In this document: in pieces, positions 32,182 to 46,887 of the stretch
How the letters are laid out: every line of letters starts with the position of its first letter
Numbering within the stretch: the stretch's first letter is position 1
Assembly (NCBI GenBank): GCA_943704425.1
Contig: CALSCP010002497.1
Location: 128,798-192,797, forward strand
Origin: Ministeria vibrans ATCC 50519
Lineage: Eukaryota; Opisthokonta; Filasterea
Reading direction: 5' to 3'
Length of the DNA stretch: 64,000 nt
Notes under the pieces: model-generated
Seen by the model: only the letters and a program-made list of their open reading frames with translations
Databases searched by the model: none
Told to the model about the DNA's origin: nothing
Made by a program: the position numbers and the translations under genes

Positions 32182-35100
32182 TTATAATACAAGGGTGTCC
32201 ACCCCCCAAGTGTGCTCGGTGAGATCGGCGCTGGCGGCGGGCGCACCATCCTCGGGCGGAGCGTAGTGCTCCATTCGCTTGGTAAACACCGCCTTTAGAT
32301 CGGTCACCTGCACGGGTGGACGATTGATCGAGTCGTCGGGGAGTGAACGCTCGCTCAATGGTCTCAGGGCGCCTCGTCCCAACTTGAGCGCCGTCTCGTT
32401 GGGCACTCGCAAAGAAGACGTCTTGGGAGATGAAAGGGTACGAAGCGCACTTCGCCCCTGCTTGACATCGACAGTTGATGCCAGAGGACCTCCAGTGGAG
32501 GTCAAAGAAGCCTTGGACTCACCCAAGGGAGCGCGTGCGCGAGCACGCTGGCGAATGGGCACACCAGCATTCTCGTTGTTGCTTGCTGAAGCGGGTGGAG
32601 GCGGAGGTGGCGGAGGTCCAGCGGAAGAAGATGATGGGGTACCGCTTCGAGGGTGCAATGCCAAGGAAAGAGGATGGTGAACTGCCGTGGAGGGTGTCAG
32701 AGACACTGTTTGAAACTAAAGGAGCAAAAAAATGAGTATAATTATTTGGTTTTTCTTTTCTTTTTATCATTTTACCTTTGGTGCTTTGGGCGAGCGCAAT
32801 GCCGATGTGGATGTGGATGTGGATGCGGATGTGGATGTGGTCTCGCGTGGTCGGGCTTGACGAGGTGGAGATGCCATTGGCACTGACTTGGGTGCAGTGG
32901 CATTAGAGAACTCACGCACAACCGACTCGGTGATGCGCTTGACAGTGGCGGGTGAGGCACAAGGGTGAGCTCCGGCGGCCTCGGCGAGTGCGGCGGCACG
33001 CACCTGCTCCACGAGAGCGGCAACATTGAGACGGCGAGGGTGAAGGAAGTCGTGGTTGAGCAGGTGGGGGATAGTGGCACGCTGACGCGGATTGCGGTTG
33101 AGACATTGTTGGATGGTGTCGACAAGGGCCGGGTCGGAACCTGCTGGGTACGCAATGGCATGACGGGGGTTGCAGATGGCATTGATCTTCTTCATAAACT
33201 TAAGTGAGTGGAACGGGGTTGCACCGTACGCCATGCTGTACAGAATGCATCCGAGTGACCACACGTCGCTTGGACGGCCCACCTTGAACTGCTTGCTCTT
33301 GCTGCTGCTGCACTCGGTGTCTTGGAACGTCTCGGGAGCCATGTAGTTCAGTGTACCCATTGCATCCTCGCGCATCACCGACGTGTGCTCATCCTGCAGT
33401 GCCTCGGCAATGCCAAAGTCAATCAGCTTGAGCTTCTCGCCCACCACCACAAAGTTGGCGGGCTTCAAGTCACTGTGGATAATCTCATGTTCGTGAACCG
33501 CATGCACCGCCTCGAGCATCTGGCGCCAGTACACGCGCAATTGATTCTCGTCGAGTCGCTTGGGTTGACGCAGTACCGTCTGCAGGTCCAAACTGCCACA
33601 CTCCATCACCACGTACACATGCGTGTCGGTGATTTCCGAGTTGTACAGGCGGATCACCGAGTCGCAGTGTTGCAGTTTCTCGAGCAGACCAATCTCCGCC
33701 ATGTATTTTTGACGTGTGCTTGACTCGCTGTCCTCCAGTTTAACCCGCTTAAGCGCATACACATTGCGATCCTCTCCCAGCACACGATAGACAACACTCG
33801 AGCCGCCTTTGCCGACCTCCTTGAGCACCGTGTAGCGCTGTCCACTCACCACAATTTGGTTGGCGTCGTCCTGCGCAACGGCAGCAGCAGCAGCAGCAGC
33901 AGCAACAGTAGTGGAGCGAGGAGCCACTGCGGCAGAAGCAGAGGCAGCCGCTGGTGGTACAGCTACTGTCTCGGTGTGTCGTGTGGGAACGACAACAGCG
34001 GCAATGGGGTCTGCCTTGAAGGAGATGGCTGCCGTTGAGATAGTCGAATCGGAGGGTTCGGTTGCGCGCGCAGGGTCCATCACAACAGTTGCCGTGTCGT
34101 GAGTTGGAGGCGCCCCGTCCACAACTGTCTTGTTTGTTTCGGAAAGAACCGTCTTGGGAGTGTTGGGAGCGTTGCGAAAGCTGATCAGGTCCATGGTCTC
34201 GTCGTAGGTGGAGGTGGGAGGCACGGAGGCCGTTTCGGAGGGGACATTAGATGAAGAGGCAGGTGCGGTGATGAGCGTGTCGTGGTCAGTGTCGTCAGAG
34301 TCGGTAGTGCGCACGGCACGACCCAGTTGTAGGCCTGTGGTGCGCCCCGCCAGACGACGCGGCTTCTTGCGCGTTGAAACTGTAGCGGGTAGTCTGAAGG
34401 CTGTAGTGGTGTCGTCAAGGATGGGAGATGAGGCAGAGGAAGAGCGCGACGACGATTGTGACGATTGCGACGATGAGTAGGAGGACGAGGAGGAGGTGGA
34501 GTGGACACTCGAGTTGGGTGTGCTGGCATCACTCACGCTGCTACTGTTACTGCTGCTCCTGCTGCTGCTACTGCTGCTGTTGCTGCTGTTGCTATTGTTG
34601 GTGCCGGGAGTTTGATGAAAGGCGGTGTCGAGCGAGAAGGAGACGGTGTGTTGTGGCTGAAGGGTGATGGTGGCCGTGGAGGTGGGGGTCGCCGGGACGA
34701 GTGCTGCTGCTCCTGTTGTCGTTGTTGTTGTTGATGATGTCGACTCGGCCGTGTTGGTCACGAGTGCCGTGTGATACTGTGTAGGCTCTTCGGCGGGTGT
34801 AAGGGGCCCGCGTGAACCGTCCTCGTAGACACAAGGGAAGTCGGTCAGCTCGAGGATAGTGTCTGTCGTAGCCGATGTGATCCGCTGCATTGCGGTGCTG
34901 ATGAGAGCCGTTGGCTGGGCTCCAGCGTCGAGACCCGCCTTGAGGTATTGGTAGGCTTTGGCACCGCCTGCACTAAGCTCCAGCTGTGCACGTGACACGT
35001 AGAAGCGTGCCATGCCAAGGGCAATCTTGCAGTTGAGCAGCAACTTAAAGAGGTCGCGCGCCTCCTCAAAGCCACAGTGTTCGTTGCGTGCAATCGCCGA

Positions 35101-35962
35101 TTGTATCTCACAGTGAGCAAGGAAAATGCGCACTGCGTCTTCATCCTTGCGCCAGGCGTCCGCGTCAAAGCACGAAGTGCATGCGTCGTGGAGCTTGCCC
35201 ATGTAGCGCAAGTGCCAGTCATAGAGTCGGGTGCGACCATATTCACTCTCCAGCAGCACCAGCCACTCGCTCGTTCCCGAAAGCGACCGCGTCTTCATCT
35301 GAATCTTGACCCATTCAACCTTCCACGGCACAACAGCCGTGCTGCTCTTCTTGGCGCTCTTAGGCCGGCTCGTCTGAAAATAATACAATAACAAAAACAA
35401 AAAACGCGAACAGTGAGAATTTCAAATAGGCTACAGGCGTTTATCAACTTTGATGACGCACAATAATGTACGCGCTAAAGTGTGGATGCAAAACTCGCCG
35501 TAAACGTCCATGCAATGTCCATTTGGGACATGCAAAAAAATAATTCCATTACAATTGACGAACAATGAAATTTCACACAAACTGCGCCGTTAATGGCAAA
35601 TTAATCCCCAACATGGCATTTAACATTGAGGTACACGTGTCATGAAGGCAATAGAAAGCGAAAAAGAGAGCAAATATTTCCAAGATTGTGAAAGTTTTTT
35701 TTTTTGTGTTTTGTTGTGTGGTCGTTGCTATGTTTGCTTTTCTGTCCACCGTGACCGTATTTCCACCCATTCGCATGTCTATGACACTTCCATCTGAATA
35801 TTACACGCTGATGCATGGGCAGCGGCAGCCACGGGCCTTTACCTTTCGTTGGCTCTGGCTTGGAGTCGAAATTGAGTCCGTTTGAGTTCGGCGCAAAATG
35901 CTGATTTGTTCTCGCAGATTTGAGAGCGCGTCAACCGGCTTAGCATCACCAGCACCACTCAT
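32182..35962 (-). CDS. TTK: Mps1/TTK dual-specificity kinase of the spindle checkpoint
   Basis: Exons 35962-35843, 35373-32776 and 32715-32182, all phase 0, give 1,083 residues. Residues about 50-190 form the Mps1 TPR domain (WLVLLESEYGRTRLYDWHLR, EDAVRIFLAHCEIQ, ARDLFKLLLNCKIALGMARF). A long Ser/Thr/Ala-rich linker follows. The kinase domain (about 543-817) has YTVLKEVGKGGSSVVYRVL, YALKRVKL, EIIHSDLKPANF, KLIDFGIAEAL, GTLNYMAPE and DVWSLGCILYSMAYGATPF, all Mps1-type (IDFGIA instead of DFG-L). Mps1 acts at unattached kinetochores to recruit Bub/Mad proteins. Unlike the human enzyme, where the kinase domain is close to the C-terminus, about 265 residues follow, including a PPPPPPPP run and basic Ser-rich segments. 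Head to head with the CENP-E-like gene (181 bases). Confidence 0.93.
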
Positions 35963-36143
35963 AGGTATTAAGTATTGCTTATTAAGAGGGATGCTTAAAG
36001 GGACGAGAGAGGTGCGAACGCAAGCAGAGGACAAGGGAGAAAAAACTAAAACTACCCACAGAACCCATTTTCCAAAGATCCCAAAGAAGACGACAAAATA
36101 TGAAAATAAATAAAACCAATCAAATTGTTTTAACGCTTTCAGC
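35963..36143. promoter_or_regulatory. Bidirectional promoter between TTK and CENP-E-like genes, with CCAAT box
   Basis: 181 bases separate the two start codons. A CCAAT pentamer followed by CA lies at 36116-36120, 24 bases before the kinesin ATG; A/T-rich TATA-like sequence (AAATAAATAAA) is next to it, and a TTTTCC run is at 36068-36073. CCAAT boxes are common in bidirectional and mitotic promoters; function here is inferred. Confidence 0.5.
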
Positions 36144-39100
36144 ATGGACGCCATTTCAGTATCTGTGCGTGTACGACCGTTGAATCAAAGCGAGCTCAAC
36201 AATGGCCAAGGCTCAACTTGGCAGCTCAACAACGACTCGATCACTCAGTGTGACGCTTCAGGTACAGCTTACAGCCTGTGCGACATAGAAACAGTTGTCC
36301 CCTATATGCAGCATGGCTATTGGGAGGGAATGCAACGATGCACCATGAGTTGTTCTCGTTCTTGGCATTGCCGGCATTTTTCAAAAAATTCAAATCGAAC
36401 ATATCAAAATCTGTCTTGACGCGCTACAAGCAACGTTTCGTTTGCCTCCTGCACAACGTTTTGTCCATAGTAGACATCCCTATTGGCGCCATATGTAGAG
36501 AAAATGTAGAGCGAGTCTGAACAAAGATGTCAGAAAGTTAACACTATCACACACACAACACACACAACACACATCCCCCTATCCTTGTCTTTGCCGCCAA
36601 GCCTCAACCTCAAATAGTGTACTAAAGGGGGTCTGGTGCAGTGCTTGGCACAGTCTGATTGCGTCTGTTCATGAAGCAATGATTTGAACTATCCAACAAC
36701 GCGTTTTTTTTTCCGCTATTTTGAATGGCTCTCATTTGAAACTGTGACTACAAGAGGCCCTGCCCTTCAGCGCACATGAACAAAACATACATGTGTCAAC
36801 ATTTGAAACGGACGGAATCTTGTTTTAACGCGTAGGAAAACCAATGAAGCCGTCGACGTTTCGTTTCGATCACATTTTCGGAACCAACAGCCGCACTCTG
36901 GTAGAAGAAGAAAAAAAAACGCGAGAGAGAAAGAGAGAGAGAGAGGTTTTAACACGCAACGTTTTATGTAGGACGTTTACAACACGGTGGCGGGTGACCT
37001 TGTTTCGTCGGCCATGAATGGCGTCAACGGCACCATCTTCGCCTACGGCCAGGTACAAAACCCATCTCCAATGACTCATCGTCCTGATGTTTCGTCTGAT
37101 GTTTACTTCTCTCTTTTTTTTTTTATCTCTTGCAGACGTCGAGTGGAAAGACATTCACCATGGGTGGCACATCAAGTGAAATGGGAATTATTCCTCTTGC
37201 TATTCAAGATGTGTTCCGGTATAGCTCATTACGCAAACAACAACAAAAAACGTGAATATGCATTCAAACTGTCTTCGTTGTTGTACTTTTCATTTTGTTT
37301 ACAGTCATATCAGTGCCTCGCCCGACCGCGAGTTTCTTTTGCGCGTTTCGTACCTTGAATTGTACAATGAGGTATCCACCGAAAATGTTGAGACCAAGTA
37401 GATATTGAAATTTTTGTACCACTAGGTCATTTCGGATCTTCTTGTGCCAAGCAGTACCAATCTCAAGATTCGCTTGAGTGCCAACGGCGACAACTGCGTG
37501 ACGGATCTCAGCGAAGAGGTTGTGGTGTCACCGCAGCAGATTCTGGAGCTGATGCGATTGGGCGAGAAGAACCGACACACGGGCAAGACAAACATGAACG
37601 AGCGAAGCAGTCGGTCGCACACCGTCTTCCGCATGGTCATTGAGAGCCGAGCGGTCAAGGGAGATGGTGACAGTGCCTCGACTGAAAGTGATGCTGGTAG
37701 CACGGTGGGTGTGCCTGCGGCGGACCGACTCAGTGGCGACGGCGGAGCAGTGCTGGTGAGCACACTCAACCTGGTGGATCTTGCGGGTAGCGAGCGTTCC
37801 TCGCAGACGGGCGCTGAGGGAGTGCGTCTTAAGGAGGGCAGCAGCATTAACAAGAGTTTGTTGACGCTGGGCATGGTCATCCGTGAGCTCAGCGAGGGCA
37901 CTGGCGCCGAGCATATTCCCTATCGCAACTCCAAATTGACGCGCATCCTCCAGTCGAGTCTGGGTGGCAATGCACGCACCAGCATCGTCTGTACCATCTC
38001 GCCGGCATTTGAGAACGCCGAACAGACGTTGGGCACGCTTCGCTTTGCAACGGGCGCTAAGACAGTGAAAAACAAGCCCATTGTGAACGAAGTGCGCACC
38101 GACGAGACACAGCTGCGACGCTACGAGACCATGATTGCCGATCTGCGTCGCCAACTGGAGGAGCGCCGCAAACCCAAGCGTGACGAGGTGGTCAAGGTAC
38201 AGGAGCACAACGAGGCGCTGCAACAGGAGCTGCGCGAGCGCGAGAAGGAACTCACCGAGCAGGCGGCCAAAATCGAACGCTTTAAGAAGCTCTTTTTGGT
38301 CGGCAGTGCGGTCAACCCAGAGATGGGCCAGGCCGTCTCGGCCGAGCTGGGCACAACAGTCATTCCTGCTGGCACTGCTTCCGCCGTGACCATGGGGCTC
38401 TCGGCCAAGGCCATGAAGGATCGTCGTGGCACTTGGTTTGCCGGTGCGACCAGTCGTGCGCAGCTGGTACAACCCGCAGGAGGAGTGTCGGATTCCACTG
38501 CCGACGCCACCGATGCCAGTGCTCACTTTGCACCGCCAGCGTCGTCGCGTAGTCGTCGTTCGGGTGTGCGCCAGAGCATGGGTCCCATGCGACAGTTGCT
38601 TCAACAACAACAACAGCAGCAGCAGCAGCAGAGTAAGAGCCAGCCGCAACAACAACATCAACAACAACTGCAACCGGGCATGGCCTCTTCCAACACCTCT
38701 GTGCGCACACGCGAACTTGAACAGGAGCTTGCGGATGCCCAAGAGCAAATAAAGTGCCTTGAGGATCTGCTTGAGCGCAGCAATCAGAATCTCATGACCA
38801 CCATCGAGAAGAACGAGGCGAACATGACCCCACGACGCGTGAAGTCTCTGCGGTCGCGACTCGAGCATCTCGAGGAGTTGCACAAACAGCAAGAGGAGGC
38901 GGCGGACGTGCCTACAGGATTGGCCGCGGCAACCGTTGACCCTGAAACAGTCGCGTCGTTAGAACGTGAGAATGCTGAGCTGCGATTGCAGATGAATGAG
39001 GCGCTAGAGATTCAGGAGCTCATGACGAGCGAATCGATGCAGCTTGAGGAACAGTTGCGTGTCTCACGCGAAGCACTTGCTGCACTTGAGAAGGAAACTG

Positions 39101-42100
39101 GCCTTGTGCGCGAGGAGGCGCGCAGTGCCACTGCAGCCGAGATGGAGCTGCTCTATGACGACCTGGCCGACACGCAGGAGGCCCACGAGCAACTCGAGGC
39201 CAAAATGCAGCAGGCAGTCGAGAGTCACGCCGAGGCCATGGCAGCAGCCGAGACTAAGATGCAGCAGATGACTGAGGCACACGTGGAAGCACTGGCGTCT
39301 CTCGAGGCTGCACATGCCATGGCGGTTGCCTCCGTTGAAGAGGCGCATGCTGAGGCACTCAAGGTCTTTGAGCACAAGTTGGCGCAGGCGGAGGAGACAA
39401 AGGCAAACCGTGTGGCGGCTCTTGAAGAGCAAGTTGAGACGGAAACGATGCTTGTTGGCCACAAGGAGCAAGAGCTGTTGACGGTCAAGGACGAGCTGGC
39501 TCAGGCTGTGTCGTCGGCTGAGTCGTTGCGGACAGCACTAGCAAAGATGGAGCAGGAGAAGCAGGAGCAAATTGGCGAGACGGTGTCGCGACTTGAAAGT
39601 GAGCTGGAGAGTGTCAAACAAGAGATGACGATGAAAATGGAAGAGACGGCCGTGATGGCGCGCACCGAGATGGACGCGTTGCAAGAGCAGTTGGCAAGTG
39701 TGACAGACGAGCGTACGCAGGCGCAGCAGCAATTGAGTGAGACGCAGCAAGAAATGGCAATTAAGATGAAGCAGTTGGCAAGTATGACAGACGAGCGCAC
39801 GCAGGTGCAGCAGCAAATGAGTGAGACGCAGCAAGAGATGTCGATCAAGATGGAGGAGGCTGCGGCGTTGGCAAGTGTCGAGATGGACGAGGTGCAGAAG
39901 CAACTGGAGGCGGTGAGAGAGGAGTGTGCGCAACTGCAGGAGCAGCTTGGTGTTTGCCAGAGTGATGCGGAGCGAGTCCAGCAGGAGCTGCGTGACGAGA
40001 TGGAAGAGGCTGCTGTGATGGCTCGTACCGAAGTGGAAGAGGTCCAAGAGCAACTGACGAGCGTGATGACGGAAAAGGAGCAACTGGCAGAGAAGTTGGG
40101 CAGGACCGAGGCAGAGCTTGCCGAAATTCGCGGTGATCTTGGTGACTCTATCTCGCAGGTGGTTGAACTTCAGGAGCAGATTGAAGAGATGAGTGGGCGT
40201 GTCGCACAGGGTGAGGAAGCTATAACCCTGCTTAAGACAGAAAGCGAGGCGAAGCTGAGTGAAGCCTCTGAGAGAGTGGCGTCACTGAGCGAGCAACTGG
40301 ACAGGATGCGGGGCGAGAGTGGTTCAATTGGTCTGCGAGTGGGAGAGCTTGAGCAGGAGAAGGTCGAGTGGGAAACAGAGCGGGAGATATTCTCCGAAGA
40401 AAAGAGTGTGTGGGAGCTTGAGAAGGCAGAGCTTGAAGAGGAGAATGCGAAGCTGCAGATGTCGCTGGAGAGCGCGCGCGAGGATCAAGTTGCACTTCAG
40501 ACTGCGTTTGAGGAGGAACGCACGTCGTTGAAGCAAGCAGTTGAGTCTGCGGAGATGGCAGTGGATCAGCTCAAGTCACAACAGCTGGCCGCTCAGGAGA
40601 AAATTGAAGCGCTCGAATCTGCCACAAGCAGTGCGAACGTCAAGGTGGCTGCGACTGAGACGGAGCTGGAAAGCGAACGTGCTGGACGAGCAGCGGAGCG
40701 AGCGGAATGGGCGCAGTTGAAGGAACGCGCAGAGGAGCAAGAGCGAGAGATTGAGGAGAAGGCGGCACTCATTGACGAGGCGGAGAGCTCTCTGGTGGCG
40801 CTTCAGACGGCCGTTGAAAAAGGCGAAGAACACTGCGACGCGCTTAAGGAGCAGCTGCAGCGTGTCGAGGAGCGCGCGGCGGGTTTGCACACAGAGCTTG
40901 TGTCAAACAAGGCTCGCATGGACGAGGCAGAGGTGCTGGCGGAGACCGAGCGAACACGACGCGAGCGAATTGAGGACGAACTGCAGAGCAAGGTGGATGC
41001 TGTGGCGGATGTAAACGAGACTGCAAGCAACCTGGTGAAGGCGCTTGAGGCTGAGCAGGCCAAGTGCAAGACGCAGGAGGCTGAGTTGCAACGGGTGTAT
41101 GAGGAGCTCACGGACGCAAATTTGGCCATGGAGGAGATGCAAGCGGGACGAGGAAATGATCGACGGGACGAGCGGGATTTGAGCGAGGAGCTGGTTTCTA
41201 TGCGAATGGCACTCGAGGAGGCGCTGTGCAAATCGACGGCGCTCGAGAAGGAGAAGGAAGAGCTGCGCCGGAGCAACCGACGCGCCGAACGAGACACCGA
41301 GTCACTGCGAAAGCAACTCAAGGAGATGGAGGCGGACATGGAGGACGTCGAGAGTGGCAAAAACAGCGAAATTGCTCGTCTGCAGACGATTGTCGATGAA
41401 CTTGAGGTAATCAAAACAGAGGCTGACGATAGTTTAAAGAAAAAATATCATTCCATTGTTATTGATTATCTTGCTGTAGGTTGATCTGATGATTGTGCGG
41501 AAGCAGCAGGAGACGGCAGAGGCGTCGAGAAAGCCCGGAAGCAGTGTGGAGGTGGAGATGGCGGAGGCACTGGCGGAGACGACGCGACAGCTGGAAGAGA
41601 TGCAAACGATGAAGCGCGAGATGGAGGAGCAACTGGAGCAGAGTGGAGCGGATCGTGTGCGTTTGCGAGGTGAGCGGGATGCGGTGCAGAAGAGCGTGGA
41701 CGGGATGCGTGTGACGGTTGCCGAGATGAAGAAGCGCGTGGAGGTGTCGGAGCGCGAGCGAGATGCACTGGGCGAGACGGTGACTCGTCTAGTGGGCGAA
41801 CGTGAGCGCATGGAGAAGCTCAAGGTGGCTGCGGAGCGCGAGACCAAGTCATTGCGCGAAGCACTTGCGGTCAAGGAGATGCCGGTGTTCACGTCGAGTG
41901 TGTCGGGCACAGCTCCCGGTGCCATTACGGGCACCGGTGGACGTGTGGTGACGCCCAAGGTGGCCAAAAAGGGTGTTTCGTTCTCGTTTGATGAGGACGA
42001 GGAGAATGCCGTGAAGAAGCAGGAGGCGGCGTGGAAGCAGCCGGCGAGCGCGGTCACGGTCAAGGCAAACACGCGACAGGAGCGGGTCAAGGCAGCCCTC

Positions 42101-42178
42101 GCTCGATCGCAACAGCGACCCGCAGCGCCCGCGGTTGCTCAGGAGGATGATCAGCCGGGCGACTGCAAGCAACAATAA
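36144..42178 (+). CDS. Kinesin-7 (CENP-E-like) mitotic motor with long coiled coil
   Basis: Exons 36144-36261, 36836-36900, 36972-37052, 37136-37218, 37305-37371, 37426-41406 and 41480-42178 give 1,697 residues. The motor is N-terminal: ISVSVRVRPLNQSEL, FRFDHIFG, NGTIFAYGQTSSGKTFTMGG (P-loop), switch I NERSSRSHTVFRM, switch II NLVDLAGSERSSQTG, SKLTRILQSSLGGNARTS and the neck-linker exon. FAYGQTSSGKTFTM, RLKEGSSINKSL and the N-terminal motor with short neck fit kinesin-7/CENP-E. A Gln/Ser-rich linker (about 430-470) leads to about 1,100 residues of coiled coil with internal near-repeats (METAVMARTEMDALQEQL; QTETQQEM-like units at 39610-40080). The tail is basic and Pro/Ala-rich. CENP-E moves chromosomes to the metaphase plate and is an Mps1 substrate in animals. 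Intron 1 (574 bases) is the largest here. Confidence 0.9.
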
Positions 42179-42353
42179 ATAGAGAGAGAGAGAGAGACAG
42201 AGAGAGACAGAGAGAGACTGAGTGAATGAATTTTCGTGAGTGTGAATAAAACGAGAGAGTAGTTTTAGTTTTTTTCTTTAATCTTTAATTTTAATCCATT
42301 TTTGTGTGGGGGTTTTTTGGGCCATTGATCGCTTGCGCTTTGGTTGTATCACG

Positions 42354-43994
42354 ATGACGGCAAAGGCAATTACATTGAAAATTCCAGGTAGGATCAAACA
42401 AGATATGTTTGCACTGGATTTGAGTGCTGACGGGCCTGTGTCGCCTTCATTTGACTGCAACTAGGACTCATTTTGGCTGGCAAGTCATGGAGTGCAGCGG
42501 GGGCGGCAGAAACGCCCCTTGATCACAGGTGAGGGAGTGACATTTGGGTTTCACATGAAATCTGCTGCAAATGCGCCGCAAACCTCCATTTTACCTCTAT
42601 TTGCCTTGAACTCCGCTGGGAGTGTATACGTGTTTGGTAGAACGCCGGATGTGTCCCATTGGGCAGTGTTTTGTAGTGTATTTTCAGTAGGAGATGAGAA
42701 TAATCATGAGATGCGATCTCTCTCTGTTTAGCTCTCGCCCGAAACACAAAGTACTGGGTCTCCACGGCTGGATGGACAACTGTGGAACATGGGATCTGAT
42801 TGCGCCCATGCTTCCCTTGAGCGAGATTGATTTTCTTGCCATTGATCTGCCGGGACACGGACTGTCCAGTCATCGCGGCGCAGAGTACGTCCGTCCGTCC
42901 CCAGTCACACGCGTTGACTGACACTTTTGTGATCTCACTCTGTCTGTGCATAGTGCGGCTTACCATTTTGCAGACGCTGTTATTGCGGTTCATGCAGTAG
43001 CTGACAAGCTTGGATGGAACCGGTTCACATTGATGGGCCACTCGATGGGCGCTGGCATTGGTTCAATGTACGCTGCCGCCTTCCCCGAGCGCATTGACCG
43101 TCTTCTGCTGGTGGAAGGGGGTGTGCCTCTGGCGCGCCATGCGGACGCACTGCCTGGCATGCTGCGACGTGGCTGCGAGGGGTTTGTGGCGCTCGCAGGG
43201 AAGCCACCAAGAGTAGGCACTAGAAGTCGAGACCCAACAAAACGAATGTAACCCTTATTTTTGATAATAACAGGCGTACCCAAGTCAGGAAGCGTGCATT
43301 GCAAAGATGCAAGAGAACACTCCAACTCACACGCGCGAGGCATGCGAAGTGCTTGCGCAGCGCGGCACAAAGGTCCACGACGACGGCACTTGCTCATTCA
43401 CACATGATGTTCGTGTACGTAGCAAACAGTATAATTATTTCATTGTATATATAATAATAATTATTATGATTCTTGCGTTTCTTCACTTTCAGGTGCGCAT
43501 TCCATCGCTGCTGAACATGACACCAGAGCAAGTGAGTGCCATTGCTCGTGCCATTACGGTGCCCACTTCGATGATTCTTGCGGATGAGGGAGCCATCAAA
43601 CTGTGGCCCAAATGGCCCTTGAAAAAGGTCGCAGAAATGTTCCGCATTGACAATGACCACCGAGTAAGGCGAAACAGAGAAGAATGATTTAAATTACATG
43701 TCCACTGTGTTGTTATTTGCACTCGACTTGCCTCTCTCACCCACAACTCATTCTTGACCGAAAATCACATCACTTTGTTCTCCCTCTCTCACTCACACAC
43801 ATCACTATTTACACTATTATAACCCGCTCCCACCTTCTCACCCCATATATGCATAGGTCGATATTCATTCCATTCCTGGCGACCATCATGTTCATCTGAC
43901 CAATCCTACTCTCGTTGCACCTCTTATCAGCGACTTTCTTACTGCCACTGTTCACAATACCGTCAATCAGAATCCCACTCCCGCAAACCTTTGA
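42354..43994 (+). CDS. Alpha/beta hydrolase, serine hydrolase-like (SERHL/SERHL2 type)
   Basis: Seven exons (42354-42387, 42465-42528, 42732-42884, 42954-43212, 43274-43414, 43493-43663, 43857-43994) give 319 residues, like human SERHL2 (314). Motifs: VLGLHGWMDNCGTWDLIAPM (oxyanion HG), IDLPGHGLSSHRG, WNRFTLMGHSMGAGIGSMYA (nucleophile elbow GHSMG), FPERIDRLLLVEG, SMILADEGAI (probable acid) and IPGDHHVHLTNP (catalytic His). The whole triad is present. The family localises to cytoplasm or peroxisomes in animals and its substrate is not established. Two short 5' exons give a conventional start MTAKAITLKIPG. Intron phases agree throughout. Confidence 0.88.
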
Positions 43995-44165
43995 TTCATT
44001 TTCTTACTGTACTTCTAAGATGAATCACATAAATACATCACTATTGTTAATCAATTCTTCACTTCCAATCTGACGAAAAAACATGCCCGCCTTTGCTCAA
44101 ACCTTTCATGACTAATAATATTATTATTTTTATTGTTTACTCAAAATTAGTTTTGGTTTATTTTG

Positions 44166-45896
<1,731 letters not shown>

Positions 45897-46887
45897 TGTA
45901 CTGTCGCAGGCGATGAAAGATATCTATTATTATTGTAGCGGGTGCTATGGCATGAGCAGCAATCTCTCGTTCCTTTGGCGTACCTTCCCTGCTGGGGGTT
46001 TTGAGGGTGGGTTGGAAAACGATGACGACAGAGTAGAGCATAAAGAGTTGGGTAGAGGGGAGTAGCTACTGGTCGATGTGGTAGCTTGCTTTGAATGTTG
46101 TGTGTTGGTTGGTCGAGACAGAGAGAGTCGACAGAAGGGAGTGAGGGAGTTGCGAAAAAAGATTGAATGAATTATGAATAGAAATAAATCAATGACAAAT
46201 CAAAGAAGACACGATTACTCATTCCCAGGAATAAACAAAAAAAAAAAACGTTCAGAGAGCACACGTGCGCGTGTAATGACATCATTCACATCAGCCAATC
46301 AATAATCATCATTCTTTATTAATGATTTATATTATTAACTGTTTCCCCGCGTACCAGTCGAGATGGTTTCAAAACGTTCTTACAACTTATGCTAATCTTG
46401 CTTGATCCCTTGAGATGTTTCACATTGACTGCAATCAGCTTGGGGCCTGAAGCCTGGAGTAAACTTCAAGACTGAAAGTCGTACTGAACAGTCGATAGAA
46501 GAGGATCGTCATGAAATCGTCATAAGGACGAGACAGAGTGAAGACAACACACTCCGTCGCAACGTAACCAGCTCACACCCCCAAGGGTTCAACAATCGGC
46601 AATCTCACAGCCCAAAAAAGTCTAACATCATCACTGATATTCCGATAATGCCATACGGACTACTAGGACGAGTCGGCAATGTAACAGCGCGTTAATGAGT
46701 GGAAGGTCATTCATTAGTATCAATTCAAATTAATTCCCGAAGAAAAGCACATTCTTCCATGCCCCATGGGCCATGGCAACCCGTTGGTTGCTGTACGTCG
46801 AGCTATTATGAATATAAAAATATAATAAAATAAAAAAAAGCTTCAAATCATAAGTGAACTATATAAACTTCGAAGTGGCAGTTTTGT
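45897..46887. other. Intergenic region between divergent eIF2-gamma and GT92 genes
   Basis: About 990 bases without a convincing open frame, tRNA or repeat family. It is the longest gene-free stretch apart from repeats and must hold both promoters. AT content is moderate; a 10-A run is at 46239-46248 and AT-rich sequence precedes the GT92 start. Confidence 0.6.

Noticed and set aside
45897-46887. Possible tRNA or small RNA gene in the long spacer
   Set aside because: No tRNA B-box, cloverleaf or terminator pattern found by eye; nothing supportable.
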